A DNA stretch of 5,976 nucleotides from CAYUWM01 sp964448395 (GTDB lineage: Bacteria; Chloroflexota; Dehalococcoidia; E44-bin15), in NCBI GenBank assembly GCA_964448395.1, contig CAYUWM010000075.1, positions 1 to 5,976 on the forward strand, given 5' to 3'. The translations under genes and the position numbers were made by a program. Every line of letters starts with the position of its first letter. The stretch's first letter is position 1. The notes under the pieces were generated by a model. The model saw nothing but the letters and a program-made list of their open reading frames with translations, was not told the DNA's origin and made no database searches. Positions 5,849-5,976 of this stretch are shown in pieces.

Positions 5849-5976
5849 GGTCAAGGCTGATACGCCTCGGTTAATCGAGATAATAGAGAGCTATCGAGAT
5901 CAGAAATGGCCCTTGATCCCCCTGCTACAGCACATTCAGCAGGAGCTCGGATATATTCCGCCCGAGGCTATCGCTC
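5829..5976 (+). CDS. NuoE-like [2Fe-2S] subunit, N-terminal part (cut by window end)
   Basis: The first 49 codons are present and the gene continues past the window. The ATG at 5829 lies inside the end of the oxidoreductase gene (20-nt overlap, different frame). AAAGGA (5814-5819) stands 9 nt upstream as ribosome-binding site. The peptide begins MSKRQDKVKADTPRLIEII and contains LIPLLQHIQQELGYIPPEA. This is the helical N-terminal region characteristic of NuoE/HndA/FdsG subunits, which precedes a thioredoxin-like [2Fe-2S] domain. The four cluster cysteines would lie beyond the window and cannot be checked. Such subunits relay electrons between a NuoF-like flavoprotein and the Fe-S chain of the large subunit, so a NuoF-like gene probably follows (inference). 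The tight overlap supports one operon and one complex. Confidence 0.85.
   Translation, partial: MSKRQDKVKADTPRLIEIIESYRDQKWPLIPLLQHIQQELGYIPPEAIA

Overview
The window looks like chromosomal DNA of an anaerobic bacterium. The reasons are a large iron-sulfur/molybdopterin oxidoreductase of the FdhA/NuoG type followed by a NuoE-like gene, together with soluble GAF/NarL-type two-component regulators. Base composition is a little above half G+C, with free use of AGG, ATA and CTG codons. The style of the regulators (GAF plus HisKA_3 kinase with an ELHDGTSQ phosphorylation motif, LSQYDD receivers) recalls Dehalococcoidia and other Chloroflexota. That placement is an impression from memory and has not been tested by a phylogeny.

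All genes are on the + strand. (1) Positions 5-33 hold a near-consensus sigma-70 promoter. It precedes a cytosolic GAF-domain histidine kinase (98-1339), which overlaps a NarL/LuxR response regulator (1326-1979) by 14 nt. (2) A 306-nt gap (1980-2285) carries nested inverted repeats and a perfect 14-bp palindrome beside a Shine-Dalgarno. (3) A protein of two receiver domains and no output domain follows (2286-3035). Its first receiver has lost the phosphoacceptor Asp, and its second is a close paralogue of the upstream regulator's receiver. (4) A roughly 900-residue FdhA/NuoG-type protein (3146-5848) has a full set of N-terminal Fe-S modules and a molybdopterin domain. (5) The start of a NuoE-like [2Fe-2S] subunit overlaps it by 20 nt and runs off the window.

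Likely working model (inference): the kinase senses a small molecule or the redox state and phosphorylates the NarL-type regulator. It may also phosphorylate the second receiver of the stand-alone REC-REC protein, which could act as a phosphate sink or adaptor. The regulators sit directly upstream of an NAD-linked Fe-S oxidoreductase operon and may control it.

The most notable observation is that the FdhA-like protein keeps the family framework and all likely cofactor-cluster cysteines but one. It does not have the Cys/Sec-His pair or the active-site Arg of formate dehydrogenases: by alignment from memory these positions are Tyr-Ser and His. It will probably be annotated as formate dehydrogenase alpha subunit, but formate oxidation is doubtful. 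No mobile elements, CRISPR arrays, tRNA or rRNA genes were seen.
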